Source: Pelomonas sp039929605 (GTDB lineage: Bacteria; Pseudomonadota; Gammaproteobacteria; Burkholderiales; Burkholderiaceae_C). From it: a DNA stretch of 64,000 bases. The position numbers were made by a program, and so were the translations under genes. Below the pieces are notes generated by a model. The model did not search any database. It saw only the letters and a list, made by a program, of their open reading frames with translations, and had not been told where the DNA came from. Numbering within the stretch: the first letter of the stretch is position 1; every line of letters starts with the position of its first letter. The stretch lies in NCBI RefSeq assembly GCF_039929605.1, contig NZ_JBDSQX010000017.1, forward strand, positions 30,153 through 94,152. Direction: 5' to 3'. Positions 1 through 7,966 of this stretch are shown here, in pieces.

Positions 1-2023
1 GCATGACCACCGGGCGCAGGAAGACCATCAGGTTGGTCTTCACGCGGCGGCGGTTCTCGCTCTTGAAGAGGTTGCCCAGCAGCGGGATCTTGGACAGGCC
101 TGGCACGCCGTCGCCGCCGTCGGTGTACTCGTCCTTGAGCAACCCCCCCAGCACGATCAGGTCGCCGTCATCGACGATGACATTGGTCTCGATGGCGCTC
201 TTATCCAGCGTCGGGCCGTTGGTGCCCGTGCTGCCGGGCACGACGGAGGAGTTCTCCTGATAGACCACCATGCGCACCGTGCCGCCTTCACCGATCTGGC
301 TCTTGATCTTCAGCGTCAGGCCGACGTCCTTGCGGTCCACGGTCTGGAAGGGGTTGACGTTGCCGCCGGTCCCGGCCGTGGCGGCGTAGGAGCCGGTCAC
401 GAAGGGCACGTTCTGGCCGATGACGATGCGCGCCTCCTCGTTGTCCAGCGACACGATGTTGGGCGTGGACAGCACGTTGGCGCCGCTCTGGCTCTCGAAG
501 AAGTTGGCCACCGCGCCCAGCGTGTAGAAGCTGCCGAACTTCTTGATCACGCCGATGTTCAGCCCCTGGGGCGCCGCGCCGCCGGCCAGCCCCTTGGTCA
601 CGCCGTCCCTGCCGCCTGCGACGGCGCCGGTTGCGTTGATGATGTTGGCCAGGCCCGAGCCGAAGTTGGTGCCAGCGCCGGTGATGCTGGAGTCGCCCTT
701 GCTGCCGAACAGGTTCTGCCACTGGATGCCGAACTGGGCCGACTTGCTGTTGTCGATCTTGACAATCAGCGACTCGACGTAGACCTGCGCGCGGCGGCCG
801 TCCAACTGCTCGATGACGGCGCGCACCTGGCGGTACAGCGGCTCGGGTGCCGTGATGATCAGCGAGTTGGTGGCCGTGTCGGCCTGCACGAAGCCGCCCG
901 TGGAGGGCCCGGCGGACTGGCTCAACGGTGCCGTCGCTGCGGTGGAGGTCATGCCACCGCTGTTGTTGCCACCGTTGTTGTTGCCCGTTAGCGACTGCGC
1001 GCCGCCGGTCAGTGTGCCGTTGCCGCTGAGGCTGGAGGTGCCCGACGAGCTGCCGCCGCTGCCGCCGCCGGAGGACGCGGCGCCGAAGGCCGCGCGCAGC
1101 ACGGCCGCCAGTTTGGTCGCGTCGGCGTTCTTCAGGTAGACGACGCGGATGCTGTTGCCGCCGTCGATGCTGGGCTGGTCGAGCTTGTCGACCATGGAGC
1201 GCACGGCGGCCAGGCGCGTGGGGTTGCTGGCGCGCAGGATCAGGCCGTTGGAGCGCGGGTCCACCAGCACGTTGACGGCGCTGCTGCTTTGGCCCGGCAC
1301 GGCCTGCGCGGTGGTGGCACCGCCGTCGGCCAGGCGCTGCACCAGCGGCGCCAGGTCGGCCGCGACGGCGTGCTTGAGCGGGACGATTTCGATGTCGCTG
1401 GTGCCTGGCGTATCCATCGCCGCGATGATCTTGGCGATGCGCTGCAGGTTGTCCGCGTAATCGGTGATGACCAGGCTGTTGTTGCCCGGGTTGGCGTTGA
1501 TGGTGTTGTTGGGGCTGATCAGCGGGCGCAACACGGCGACGAGGTTATTCGCGTTCTCGTGCTGGATGCGGAAGATCTGCGTCAGGATCTGGTCGCCCCG
1601 GGCGCTGCTGGTCTCGATGGCGACCGAGCCCGCCTGCAGCTTGGCGTCGGCCTCGGGCAGCACCTTCAGCAGGCCGGCCGTCTCGACGACGGTGAAGCCC
1701 AAGCCGCGCAGGGCGGCGAGGTAGTTGCGGTAGGCCTCGGCCACCGACACCGGCTGCTCGCTGTAGACCGTGACCGTGCCCTTGACGCGCGGGTCGATGA
1801 TGATTTGCCGGTCCAGCATGACGCCGATGGCGCGCGTCACGGCCTCGATGTCGGCATTGACGAAGTTCAGCGTGACCGGCGAGCTGGCCCTGATCGCCGG
1901 GCCTTTGCCCGAGTTCGGGCGGGCGCGCTGCACGGTGGCGTTGTCGGGCTGCGCGAACGCGCTGCCTGCGGCCAGCAGCAGCGCGGCAATCGCGGTAGCG
2001 GTGCGTTGGGGATTCATGATCAT
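1..2023 (-). CDS. gspD: Type II secretion secretin GspD, C-terminus cut by window edge
   Basis: Outer-membrane secretin that forms the exit channel of the type II secretion system. The first 674 or so residues are present and the reading frame is open to base 1; the C-terminal end lies outside. A signal peptide (AALLLAAGSAFAQ) is followed by an N0 domain (LNFVNADIEAVTRAIG...), N1-N3 repeats and the start of the secretin barrel. The N3 domain carries a Gly/Ser/Asn/Thr-rich insert at about residues 312-380. The ATG at 2023-2021 overlaps the gspN stop as ATGA; a second in-frame ATG at 2017 is also possible. It is the last visible gene of the minus-strand gsp operon, so gspE and gspF are expected to the left or elsewhere. 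Confidence 0.95.
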   Translation of the reverse strand, partial: MIMNPQRTATAIAALLLAAGSAFAQPDNATVQRARPNSGKGPAIRASSPVTLNFVNADIEAVTRAIGVMLDRQIIIDPRVKGTVTVYSEQPVSVAEAYRNYLAALRGLGFTVVETAGLLKVLPEADAKLQAGSVAIETSSARGDQILTQIFRIQHENANNLVAVLRPLISPNNTINANPGNNSLVITDYADNLQRIAKIIAAMDTPGTSDIEIVPLKHAVAADLAPLVQRLADGGATTAQAVPGQSSSAVNVLVDPRSNGLILRASNPTRLAAVRSMVDKLDQPSIDGGNSIRVVYLKNADATKLAAVLRAAFGAASSGGGSGGSSSGTSSLSGNGTLTGGAQSLTGNNNGGNNSGGMTSTAATAPLSQSAGPSTGGFVQADTATNSLIITAPEPLYRQVRAVIEQLDGRRAQVYVESLIVKIDNSKSAQFGIQWQNLFGSKGDSSITGAGTNFGSGLANIINATGAVAGGRDGVTKGLAGGAAPQGLNIGVIKKFGSFYTLGAVANFFESQSGANVLSTPNIVSLDNEEARIVIGQNVPFVTGSYAATAGTGGNVNPFQTVDRKDVGLTLKIKSQIGEGGTVRMVVYQENSSVVPGSTGTNGPTLDKSAIETNVIVDDGDLIVLGGLLKDEYTDGGDGVPGLSKIPLLGNLFKSENRRRVKTNLMVFLRPVVM

Positions 2024-2907
2024 CCGATCGTCAAGACGGAGCGCGCCCCCTGGCGGCGTCCGATGATGTTCAGCAGGTTGTTGAGCGCTTCCTCGCGGCC
2101 CGGCGCGGCGCCGGCTTCGCCAACAAAGCGGCTCTTGCCGCCCGGCACCACCGTGCCCGCACCGGTGAGCTGCAAGGCCCCTTCCAGCGTGGACAGGCGC
2201 AGCGTGCTAACGCCGGGGTTGCCCGGGTCGGCGGCGAGGTTGAAGCGGTAGCTGCCCAGCGGCGCGACGGTGGAGATGCGCGAGGACAGGTTGAGCAGGT
2301 CGAACTGCAGTTCGCCGAACTGGCGCCAACGGCCCTGCACCGACTCCAGCCGGAACTCGCGTGCCGACAGCCGCAGCGAGCCGCCGAGCTGCAGCGTGTT
2401 CCACGGCGTGCCCAGGCCCGCCAGCACACTGGCCGGCAGGCGCGCCAGCCAGTCGGCGCGGCTGTCGATGCTGATCTCCATGCGGCCCAGGCCGGGCTTG
2501 ATGCCCAGCAGCAGTTCGCCGTTGATGCAGCAGTCCTGCCGCGCAGCGAGCTGCAGGCCCGTCGTCTTGAGGCTCATCCTCCAGTGCAGCCGGCCGGGCA
2601 GCGAGGACGCGTCCCGACTGCCGACACCGCCCGTCAGCACGAGCACGCCCGAGCCGTTCCAGATGCTGCCGCGCGTGTCGACGAGCAGCAGGTGCTCGCC
2701 CGTGGCCGAGGCCAGCGAGCGTGCTAGCCAGCTCGCCGGTGCGAACAGGATGAGCGCGCCGACGAGGCCGATCAAGGCGCCAGCGATGCTCCAGCGCCGT
2801 GCCGTGGCGTGGCGCACCGAGCGGCCGGTCAGCAGCGTGCTGGCGCTGAAGACGGACTCCTGCACTGTCATCGGCGGTGGCGCGGATTTCTTCTTGAACC
2901 AGGCCAT
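2020..2907 (-). CDS. gspN: Type II secretion system protein GspN
   Basis: A 295-residue inner-membrane protein of the GspN family, found in some type II secretion systems; its exact role is not settled. A short basic cytoplasmic start (MAWFKKKSAPPP) is followed by one membrane segment at about residues 44-63 (AGALIGLVGALILFAPASWL) and a periplasmic domain rich in beta-strand pattern. The start ATG shares a base with the gspM stop (TGATG) and the gene's own stop overlaps the gspD start (ATGA), so gspM, gspN and gspD are translationally coupled. The frame extends upstream without a stop, but that part is antisense-like low-complexity sequence inside gspM and is not used. Confidence 0.88.
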   Translation of the reverse strand: MAWFKKKSAPPPMTVQESVFSASTLLTGRSVRHATARRWSIAGALIGLVGALILFAPASWLARSLASATGEHLLLVDTRGSIWNGSGVLVLTGGVGSRDASSLPGRLHWRMSLKTTGLQLAARQDCCINGELLLGIKPGLGRMEISIDSRADWLARLPASVLAGLGTPWNTLQLGGSLRLSAREFRLESVQGRWRQFGELQFDLLNLSSRISTVAPLGSYRFNLAADPGNPGVSTLRLSTLEGALQLTGAGTVVPGGKSRFVGEAGAAPGREEALNNLLNIIGRRQGARSVLTIG

Positions 2908-3446
2908 CAGGCGCCCCCTCCCAGGCTGAGGACGAGGCTGCCGGAATAGCCTGTGGGGCCGCGTGTCAGTTGCGCTTCGACCGGGCGCGCACGTGCCGCC
3001 GAGCGCACCTCGCCCAGCCAGGCCTGCAAGGCCTGCGGCGCGATGCCGTTCAGCGTGATGACGGCGCGATCGCCCGTCAGGTTCAGTCGGGCGACCGGGC
3101 CCAGATGCTCGACCGAGGCGGTCAGTGCCGCCTGGGCCTGGGCCGGCGGCACGCTGGGTGCCTTGCGCAGCGCACCGGCTTCCTGGGCCTGCGCCTGCAT
3201 CTGCTGCAACTGCAGCTCCAGCTTTTCGAGCTCGGCGGGTGCGGCCTTCAAGGTGCGCAGAGCCGGCGCCAGCAGCAGGGCCCACGCCATCAGCAGGCCC
3301 AGCAGCACGGCGACAACGCTCAGCACAAGGCGTTCGCGCTCACCGAGCGTCTGCCATTGCGTGAGAGCCTGGGCGCGGGCGTGGCGCAGCTGGGCGGCAA
3401 AGCCGCCATCGGCGGCGGCGGTGGAGGAGGGGAAACGGGTAGCCAT
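2907..3446 (-). CDS. gspM: Type II secretion system protein GspM
   Basis: A 179-residue inner-membrane platform protein that pairs with GspL. A 45-residue cytoplasmic N-terminus is followed by one membrane helix (VLSVVAVLLGLLMAWALLLA), a coiled-coil stretch (LEKLELQLQQMQAQAQEAG) and a small ferredoxin-like periplasmic domain ending LVLSLGGGA. The start ATG overlaps the gspL stop by one base. The open frame continues upstream inside gspL, but the size, membrane topology and overlap pattern fix the start here. Confidence 0.9.
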   Translation of the reverse strand: MATRFPSSTAAADGGFAAQLRHARAQALTQWQTLGERERLVLSVVAVLLGLLMAWALLLAPALRTLKAAPAELEKLELQLQQMQAQAQEAGALRKAPSVPPAQAQAALTASVEHLGPVARLNLTGDRAVITLNGIAPQALQAWLGEVRSAARARPVEAQLTRGPTGYSGSLVLSLGGGA

Positions 3447-4705
3447 CAGCGTCGTCCTTGGGCGCTGGCGCGGCTGAGGGTCAGCTTGCCTTCGCTGGCG
3501 TCGAGTTGCCAGCCGTCGCTTTGCAACTGGCTGCGGAAGTTGTCGATCTGGGGCGGCGCCCAGCCTTGGGCCGACACGGTCAGGCGCCCCGGCTCGAAGG
3601 CCAGGGCCTCGGCGGGCGGGCGGTCGGCCGGCCAGGCGGTGGCGGCGGCGCCGAGCAGGGCCTCCAGGTCTTGCTCGCCGACGCTGCCGGCGCTGATGCG
3701 CAGCAGGTCGAGCTGCTTTTGCATCTGCACCGGCGCGTCGAGGATGGCGCGCACCTGCGGGAAGGCGCCGGTCAGCGTTGTGGTGATGGCCTCGCGGTGC
3801 GCGGCCAGCTCGCGGTTCTGGTGCCAGGCCCAGAGGTTGAGGCCCAGCAATTGCACGACGATCAGGGCGCCCAGCCCCCAGCGCACCGGCTGCCAGGGCT
3901 TGCGCATCAGGCCGCGGCTGAACAGGCGCAGCGCCCGGACGCCCCGGGCCCGCGGTGCCAGGTCGAACTGACGCAGGTCCCAGGCGCCCTCGACGACGGC
4001 CAGGGCGCGCTGCGCAGGCGTCAGCACCGTCACCGTGGTGCCCAGCCAGCGTTCGGCGCTGGTGGCGATGCCGGGTGTGGCCGTCCACTGCGCGGCATGC
4101 ACGATGCCGGGCGGGAAGAGCTGCCGCGGCAGGCCGCCCTGCAGCGGCAGCGTCGCGACGCCGTCGGCGTGGCTCCAGCGTAGTGCGATGCCTTCTTCGC
4201 CGCTGCCGTTTTGCGTCTCGAAGAAATGGCCGCGCGCCAGTTCGTCCGGCCAGGACAGCGGCGCGACGCGGTCGACGAAGACATGGGCCGCGTCGAGCCG
4301 GGCGAGGTGATCGGCCAGCCAGGGCTTGGACGTGATGGCCACCCAGGCCGTGTCACCACCAGCGGCGTCGGGCTCGACGGCGAAGTGCACGGTCTCGGGG
4401 TCGTCGAGCAAGGCCTCTTCCAGCTTGCCGGCCAGGGCCGCGCGCATCTGGCGGCCGGCGCGCGGCAGTTCCACGCAGCGCCAGCTGATGTCGGACTCGG
4501 GCACGACGGCGACGACGCTCTCTGCCGCCGGCAGCGCCGTGGCGGCGGAGCGGCCTTCGCGGTCGACGTGGCGGCCGTCGGACGTGAGCGCCCAGTCGTA
4601 CTCAGGCAGCGCGCCGGCTCGCGCCGGCTCGGTCGCCGCAGGCGCGGCTCGGCCCAGGGCGCGCAGGCGCGCTCGGGCGGGCAGGAACAGCAGCAGGGTG
4701 CTCAT
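3446..4705 (-). CDS. gspL: Type II secretion system protein GspL
   Basis: A 419-residue bitopic inner-membrane protein that anchors the GspE ATPase to the platform through its cytoplasmic actin-like domain. Residues 1-260 are the cytoplasmic domain, one membrane helix lies at about 276-294 (VRWGLGALIVVQLLGLNLWA), and a periplasmic ferredoxin-like domain follows and would contact GspM. It is separated from gspK by 223 bp, so it may have its own promoter or depend on read-through. A GspE gene is not in the window. Confidence 0.9.
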   Translation of the reverse strand: MSTLLLFLPARARLRALGRAAPAATEPARAGALPEYDWALTSDGRHVDREGRSAATALPAAESVVAVVPESDISWRCVELPRAGRQMRAALAGKLEEALLDDPETVHFAVEPDAAGGDTAWVAITSKPWLADHLARLDAAHVFVDRVAPLSWPDELARGHFFETQNGSGEEGIALRWSHADGVATLPLQGGLPRQLFPPGIVHAAQWTATPGIATSAERWLGTTVTVLTPAQRALAVVEGAWDLRQFDLAPRARGVRALRLFSRGLMRKPWQPVRWGLGALIVVQLLGLNLWAWHQNRELAAHREAITTTLTGAFPQVRAILDAPVQMQKQLDLLRISAGSVGEQDLEALLGAAATAWPADRPPAEALAFEPGRLTVSAQGWAPPQIDNFRSQLQSDGWQLDASEGKLTLSRASAQGRR

Positions 4706-4928
4706 AGGGGCAGGCAGGCGCGGCGCATTCTAGGAGGGGCTTTTGATGTGGCGACTCGAACGGGGCGGGTAGTGTCCCGTGAATCTGCGGGCCGAGCGCC
4801 GGGCCGCTCCCCAGCCGGCCCGCGCTGGCGATGTGCTTGCCGGTCGATCCGGCAAGCATCGCCGTCTCCTTGGGGGACCGACCGGACTCGCTCGCGTTCA
4901 GCGATGCGAGGGTGGGCGAGGGGCAGCT
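4706..4928. other. 223-bp gspK-gspL spacer with inverted repeat
   Basis: No gene is visible here. The spacer interrupts an otherwise overlapping gsp operon. It contains a perfect 9-bp inverted repeat at 4835-4857 (GCTTGCCGG, 5-bp loop, CCGGCAAGC) without a T-run on either strand, so it is a hairpin rather than a clear intrinsic terminator. A weak -10-like TAGAAT sits about 20 bp upstream of gspL on the minus strand, but I see no convincing -35. Confidence 0.6.
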
Positions 4929-5915
4929 TCATCGGTCGAGCAGTTGGTTGATGCGCTCGCGGGCCAGTACGACCATGGTCAGGCCCTGGCGCTCGATCAG
5001 CGATCGCTGCTCCAGTTGCCGCTCGTCCAGCCGCAGGCGGCCGGTGACGATGAAGAAGGACGAGTCCACCGACGCGCGACCTGGCGTGATCTGGACGGTA
5101 GCGGGCAGCAAGGGCGCGGCGTCGGCGATGTTCTGCAGCGGCTGGGCCTTGCGGCCCTGCACCACGCGCTCGGCCGAGGCGAGATCGACGCCATCAAACA
5201 AGGCCGCGATGACCTCGCGCGGCGCCGTGTTCAGGTTGACCGGCGTGGGCTTGGGCAACAGCACGACATAGGGTTGCAGGCGCGCCAGCGTGGCGGCGTC
5301 CAACCCCAGCCAGGCGAGCTGGTCCAGGCCGGCGGGTTGGATGGGGCCGCTGTCGCTGGTGGCTGGCGCGCTGGCCGGGCCGCTGGCGCCGCTGGCCGGC
5401 GCCGGGAAGGCGGCACGCAGTCCGTTGATGATGACGGCGGCCGTGCCCGGCGGCGCGTTGACCTGGCTGCACAGCCGCTCCAGCACGCGCTGCTCCAGCG
5501 GGTCCACCTGGGGGCTGTTGATCAGCGCGCGCAGGTTGTAGCGGCTCTGGGCGTCGTCGATGGTGCCGGACAGGAAGGCCTCGGGGCCTTCGTCGTCGGT
5601 GGCGGCCGTGCGTTCAGCGGCCAGGAAGGTGGACAGTCGCGCCTCGGCCAGCGGCACGGCCCAGGGCTCGCCGAGGTGGTCCTTGAGCGGTGGCTTGCTC
5701 TGGTCGGCGCGGAGGTCTTCCTTCAGAATCAGTCGCGCCCAGTCCAGCGCCCCCTGCAGGATCCAGGCGCTCTGCGCGCGGGCGCGGTCGGCGGCCTCGA
5801 TCTGCACGGCGCGGTATTGCTGCCAGACCATGCCGGCGGCGAGGCTGGCGATCAGCGTGACGATGATCATGGCCGTGAGCAGGGCCGCTCCGCGTTGATG
5901 CCGGCGGGCCGTCAC
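4929..5915 (-). CDS. gspK: Type II secretion minor pseudopilin GspK
   Basis: A 328-residue large minor pseudopilin that caps the pseudopilus tip with GspI and GspJ. A GTG start is chosen because an AAGGAGG ribosome site lies 5 bases upstream and gives a short leader, MTARRHQRG, before AALLTAMIIVTLIASLAAG. As in other GspK proteins, the fifth mature residue is not Glu. The alpha-domain and the C-terminal helix-hairpin-helix-like region (TPVNLNTAPREVIAALFDG) are recognisable. The frame stays open upstream to an ATG at 5996, but that stretch is repeat sequence. The gspJ-gspK spacer is 145 bp and contains a dispersed repeat. Confidence 0.92.
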   Translation of the reverse strand: MTARRHQRGAALLTAMIIVTLIASLAAGMVWQQYRAVQIEAADRARAQSAWILQGALDWARLILKEDLRADQSKPPLKDHLGEPWAVPLAEARLSTFLAAERTAATDDEGPEAFLSGTIDDAQSRYNLRALINSPQVDPLEQRVLERLCSQVNAPPGTAAVIINGLRAAFPAPASGASGPASAPATSDSGPIQPAGLDQLAWLGLDAATLARLQPYVVLLPKPTPVNLNTAPREVIAALFDGVDLASAERVVQGRKAQPLQNIADAAPLLPATVQITPGRASVDSSFFIVTGRLRLDERQLEQRSLIERQGLTMVVLARERINQLLDR

Positions 5916-5929
5916 GGGTACCTCCTTCG
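5913..5929 (-). promoter_or_regulatory. Strong ribosome binding site fixing the gspK GTG start
   Basis: Read on the minus strand, AAGGAGG is followed by 5 bases and GTG. It is the best ribosome site of the gsp operon and the only one at an internal gene that is not coupled by overlap to the gene before it. It decides the start against the upstream ATG at 5996. Confidence 0.7.
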
Positions 5930-5979
5930 GCCTGCGGCCTTGCCTGTCCGACGGATCGGCCAGGCGTTCGCCAGGCTTG

Positions 5980-6030
5980 GCACGCCCTCTGGGCATCCCA
6001 AGTCCGGGCTCACTCCCCCCGAGGGCGTGC
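5980..6030. repeat. Inverted repeat GCACGCCCTC / GAGGGCGTGC
   Basis: A perfect 10-bp inverted repeat (5980-5989 and 6021-6030) with a 31-bp loop lies in the gspJ-gspK spacer. Its right arm is also part of the dispersed repeat copy that reaches the gspJ stop codon. It could form a long-loop hairpin in the operon mRNA. Confidence 0.6.
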
Positions 6031-6063
6031 GAGCTTGCTTGGGGCGGCCCGACGCGGCGCTCA
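6014..6063 (-). repeat. Dispersed intergenic repeat, copy 1 (abuts gspJ stop)
   Basis: On the minus strand the element reads from the gspJ stop TGA through GCCGCG and GGGCCGCCCCAAGC to CGCCCTCGGGGGG. A related copy directly follows the zwf stop at 52264-52211. Both copies are minus-strand, begin exactly at a stop codon and share the core GGGCCGCCCC(A/G)AGC plus CGCCCTC. GC-rich intergenic repeats of this general look are common in Burkholderiales genomes (recollection). Function unknown. Confidence 0.6.
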
Positions 6064-6696
6064 TCGCACGGTCACTTCCAACTCGCGCGTCAGTGTGCCG
6101 ACAAGGCCGCTGCCTTCGGCGAACTGCATCGCGATGCGCAGGCCGGCCGGCGTCTGGCCGGAAGCCTTGGGGTTGACCGGCCCGGCGTTGGTCTGCGCCG
6201 TGCCGCCGGTGGACTGGCAGTTGCTCCAGGCATTGCCCCAGAAGCAGTAGAACTGCCAGCCCGCCACGCCGTCGAAGGCACGCAGCGCCGGGTTGCCCTG
6301 GGCCAGCTGCTGCAGGCCGCGCTGGCGCTCGTTCTCCAGGTTCTCGATGGTCAGCACGCTGGGGCTTTCCCAGCGCCACAGACTGCTGTCGCGCAGGCTC
6401 CAGACGACGACTTGCAGGCCGGTCGGGGCCTGGCGCGTGAGCACGAGGTTGCCGCCGTCGAAGGCGATGGGCTGCACGGTGCTGTGGCTGTTCTGCAGCG
6501 CGCGCAGGTCGACCTCCCACTGGGCCAGCACGGTCTGCAGCCGCGCGGTCTGGGCCAGGCGCGCCTGCGCGATCTCACGGCTCTTCACAAGGGCGTCGAT
6601 GCCGCGCCAGGCCATGGCCGCCATCGTCGCCATGACGACGAGGGCGACGAGCACTTCGACGAGGGTGAAGCCGCGGGTGCGGTCAGCGCTGTTCAC
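6061..6696 (-). CDS. gspJ: Type II secretion minor pseudopilin GspJ
   Basis: A 211-residue minor pseudopilin of the tip complex. The leader MNSADRTRG precedes FTLVEVLVALVVMATMAAMA, the prepilin signature with Glu at mature position 5, which PilD (58.6 kb) should cleave and methylate. The GTG start overlaps the gspI stop (GTGA). An upstream ATG at 6912 is rejected because it would read through gspI in another frame and bury the prepilin leader. Cysteines at FYCFWGNAWSNC suggest a disulfide in the periplasmic domain. Confidence 0.93.
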   Translation of the reverse strand: MNSADRTRGFTLVEVLVALVVMATMAAMAWRGIDALVKSREIAQARLAQTARLQTVLAQWEVDLRALQNSHSTVQPIAFDGGNLVLTRQAPTGLQVVVWSLRDSSLWRWESPSVLTIENLENERQRGLQQLAQGNPALRAFDGVAGWQFYCFWGNAWSNCQSTGGTAQTNAGPVNPKASGQTPAGLRIAMQFAEGSGLVGTLTRELEVTVR

Positions 6697-7052
6697 GGCT
6701 TGCCCATGATGGTCGACAGCGTCAGCATCGGCCGGCCGGCGTCGTCCGCCACGTCGGCGTCGACGCGGCGGAACAGCGGGTTGGGCGTCGCACTGACCTT
6801 GAGCTTGCCGCCATAGGTGCGGCCGAGCTGCTCGCAGGAGAAGGGCGACTCGCCGATGTCGGGAAACTGCTGCGTCAGGCGCAGTTCGGTCAGCGTGTTC
6901 TCGGCGCACCACTGCGCGGCGCTGACCTGGGCCAGCCGGTCGGCGTTGCCGGTCAGCGCCCCGGCCGCCTTGATGCCGGCGCCGAGCGCGATGGCGACGA
7001 TGACCAGGGCCACCAGCACCTCGATCAGTGTGAAGCCGACCTGCCTGTTCAT
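6693..7052 (-). CDS. gspI: Type II secretion minor pseudopilin GspI
   Basis: A 119-residue minor pseudopilin that nucleates the GspI-J-K tip complex. The short leader MNRQVG is followed by FTLIEVLVALVIVAIALGAG, with Glu at mature position 5. It overlaps gspH upstream (ATGA) and gspJ downstream (GTGA), so the three are coupled. Length and the single cysteine pair (WCAEN and FSCEQ) fit the family. Confidence 0.94.
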   Translation of the reverse strand: MNRQVGFTLIEVLVALVIVAIALGAGIKAAGALTGNADRLAQVSAAQWCAENTLTELRLTQQFPDIGESPFSCEQLGRTYGGKLKVSATPNPLFRRVDADVADDAGRPMLTLSTIMGKP

Positions 7053-7516
7053 TGGGGGGGAATGACGTCGAAGGCCGACAAACCGTCCGTGCCCAGCACG
7101 ACGCGCTGGCTGCCGAGCTGCAGTTGCAGGCGCTGGGCCGGGATGAGGGGCTCCGGGCCGAGTACGAGGCCGGGGTTGGTGGCGCTTGCGTTCGCTATGG
7201 TCACGGCGACCGGGTCACCCAACCAGCGCGACGGCAGTTGGATGGTGCGCGGCAGGCCCTCGAAGCGGAAGTCGTCGCCGGTCTTGATGGCTGCGGGGAT
7301 CCAGCGCACGGCCAGGCCCGAAGCGCGGCTCTCGGCACGCGCCGCCTCTAGCAGCGCAGCTAGGCGCTGGGCTTCTCGCTGCAGTTGCAGCTCGGCAGGG
7401 TCGCGCAGGGCCAGTGAAATCGTTGCGCTGGTGATGGCGATCAACGCCACCACGACGAGCAACTCGATCAGCGTGAAGCCGCGCGGCTTATTGCCAGGAG
7501 CCGACGTCAGCGTCAC
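7049..7516 (-). CDS. gspH: Type II secretion pseudopilin GspH
   Basis: A minor pseudopilin that links the tip complex to the GspG shaft. The prepilin motif GNKPRG|FTLIELLVVVALIAI is clear. I chose the GTG at 7516, which gives a 13-residue leader and a 29-bp overlap with gspG, and has GAGG four bases upstream. An in-frame ATG at 7561 would give a 28-residue leader and a 74-bp overlap. The start is therefore uncertain while the gene itself is not. Confidence 0.88.
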   Translation of the reverse strand: MTLTSAPGNKPRGFTLIELLVVVALIAITSATISLALRDPAELQLQREAQRLAALLEAARAESRASGLAVRWIPAAIKTGDDFRFEGLPRTIQLPSRWLGDPVAVTIANASATNPGLVLGPEPLIPAQRLQLQLGSQRVVLGTDGLSAFDVIPPQ

Positions 7517-7919
7517 GGCCCTCACCGCCGGCGTGGCCGTCGGCGCCGAAGCTGTAGACATCGACCTCGCCCTTCACGCCGGGATTGGCGTACTGGTAGG
7601 GGTGGCCCCACGGGTCGTTGGGCAGCTTCTCTAGATAGTTCTTCCAGTTCGGCGGCGGCGTGCCGGCGGTCGGCTTGTGCACCAGCGCGTCCAAGCCCTG
7701 TTCGGCGCTGGGGTAGCGCTGGTTGTCGAGCTTGTAGAGCTTGAGCGCCTGCATCAGGTTGTTGACGTCGGTGCGGGCTGCGGTGACGCGAGCGTCCTCG
7801 GCGCGGTCCAGCACATTGGGCACGACGAGGGCCGCGAGCACGCCGATGATGACGAGCACGACCAGCAGTTCGATCAGCGTGAAGCCGCGGGCAAGGGAGG
7901 AACGACGCAGGGCAGACAT
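7488..7919 (-). CDS. gspG: Type II secretion major pseudopilin GspG
   Basis: A 143-residue major pseudopilin that polymerises into the pseudopilus. The leader MSALRRSSLARG precedes FTLIELLVVLVIIGVLAALVVPN. The C-terminal region has the GspG signature NDPWGHPYQYANPG and a probable Ca-binding loop (FGADGHAGGEGRDADVGSW). It is the first gene of the minus-strand operon and is divergent from gspC across 44 bp. The frame remains open upstream across gspC on the opposite strand, which is not coding in this direction. Confidence 0.96.
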   Translation of the reverse strand: MSALRRSSLARGFTLIELLVVLVIIGVLAALVVPNVLDRAEDARVTAARTDVNNLMQALKLYKLDNQRYPSAEQGLDALVHKPTAGTPPPNWKNYLEKLPNDPWGHPYQYANPGVKGEVDVYSFGADGHAGGEGRDADVGSWQ

Positions 7920-7929
7920 GGATGAGCGC

Positions 7930-7966
7930 TTGGGCTGCAGTGAGCGGGCCATCATAATGGGCCATG
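7930..7966 (+). promoter_or_regulatory. Predicted gspC promoter, probably giving a leaderless mRNA
   Basis: TTGGGC (7930-7935), a 17-bp spacer and CATAAT (7953-7958) form a plausible sigma70 promoter. Only GGGCC separates the -10 box from the gspC ATG at 7964, so transcription would begin at or next to the A of the ATG. There is no ribosome site before gspC. The hexamers match consensus at 3-4 and 5 of 6 positions respectively. Confidence 0.45.

Noticed and set aside
4835..4857. gspK-gspL hairpin as an intrinsic terminator
   Set aside because: The 9-bp stem is perfect, but neither strand has a T-run after it, so termination is not supported. It is kept only as an inverted repeat.
4779..6176. 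465-codon plus-strand frame over gspK
   Set aside because: Antisense to gspK, which has a prepilin motif and a strong ribosome site; the plus-strand product has no recognisable features.
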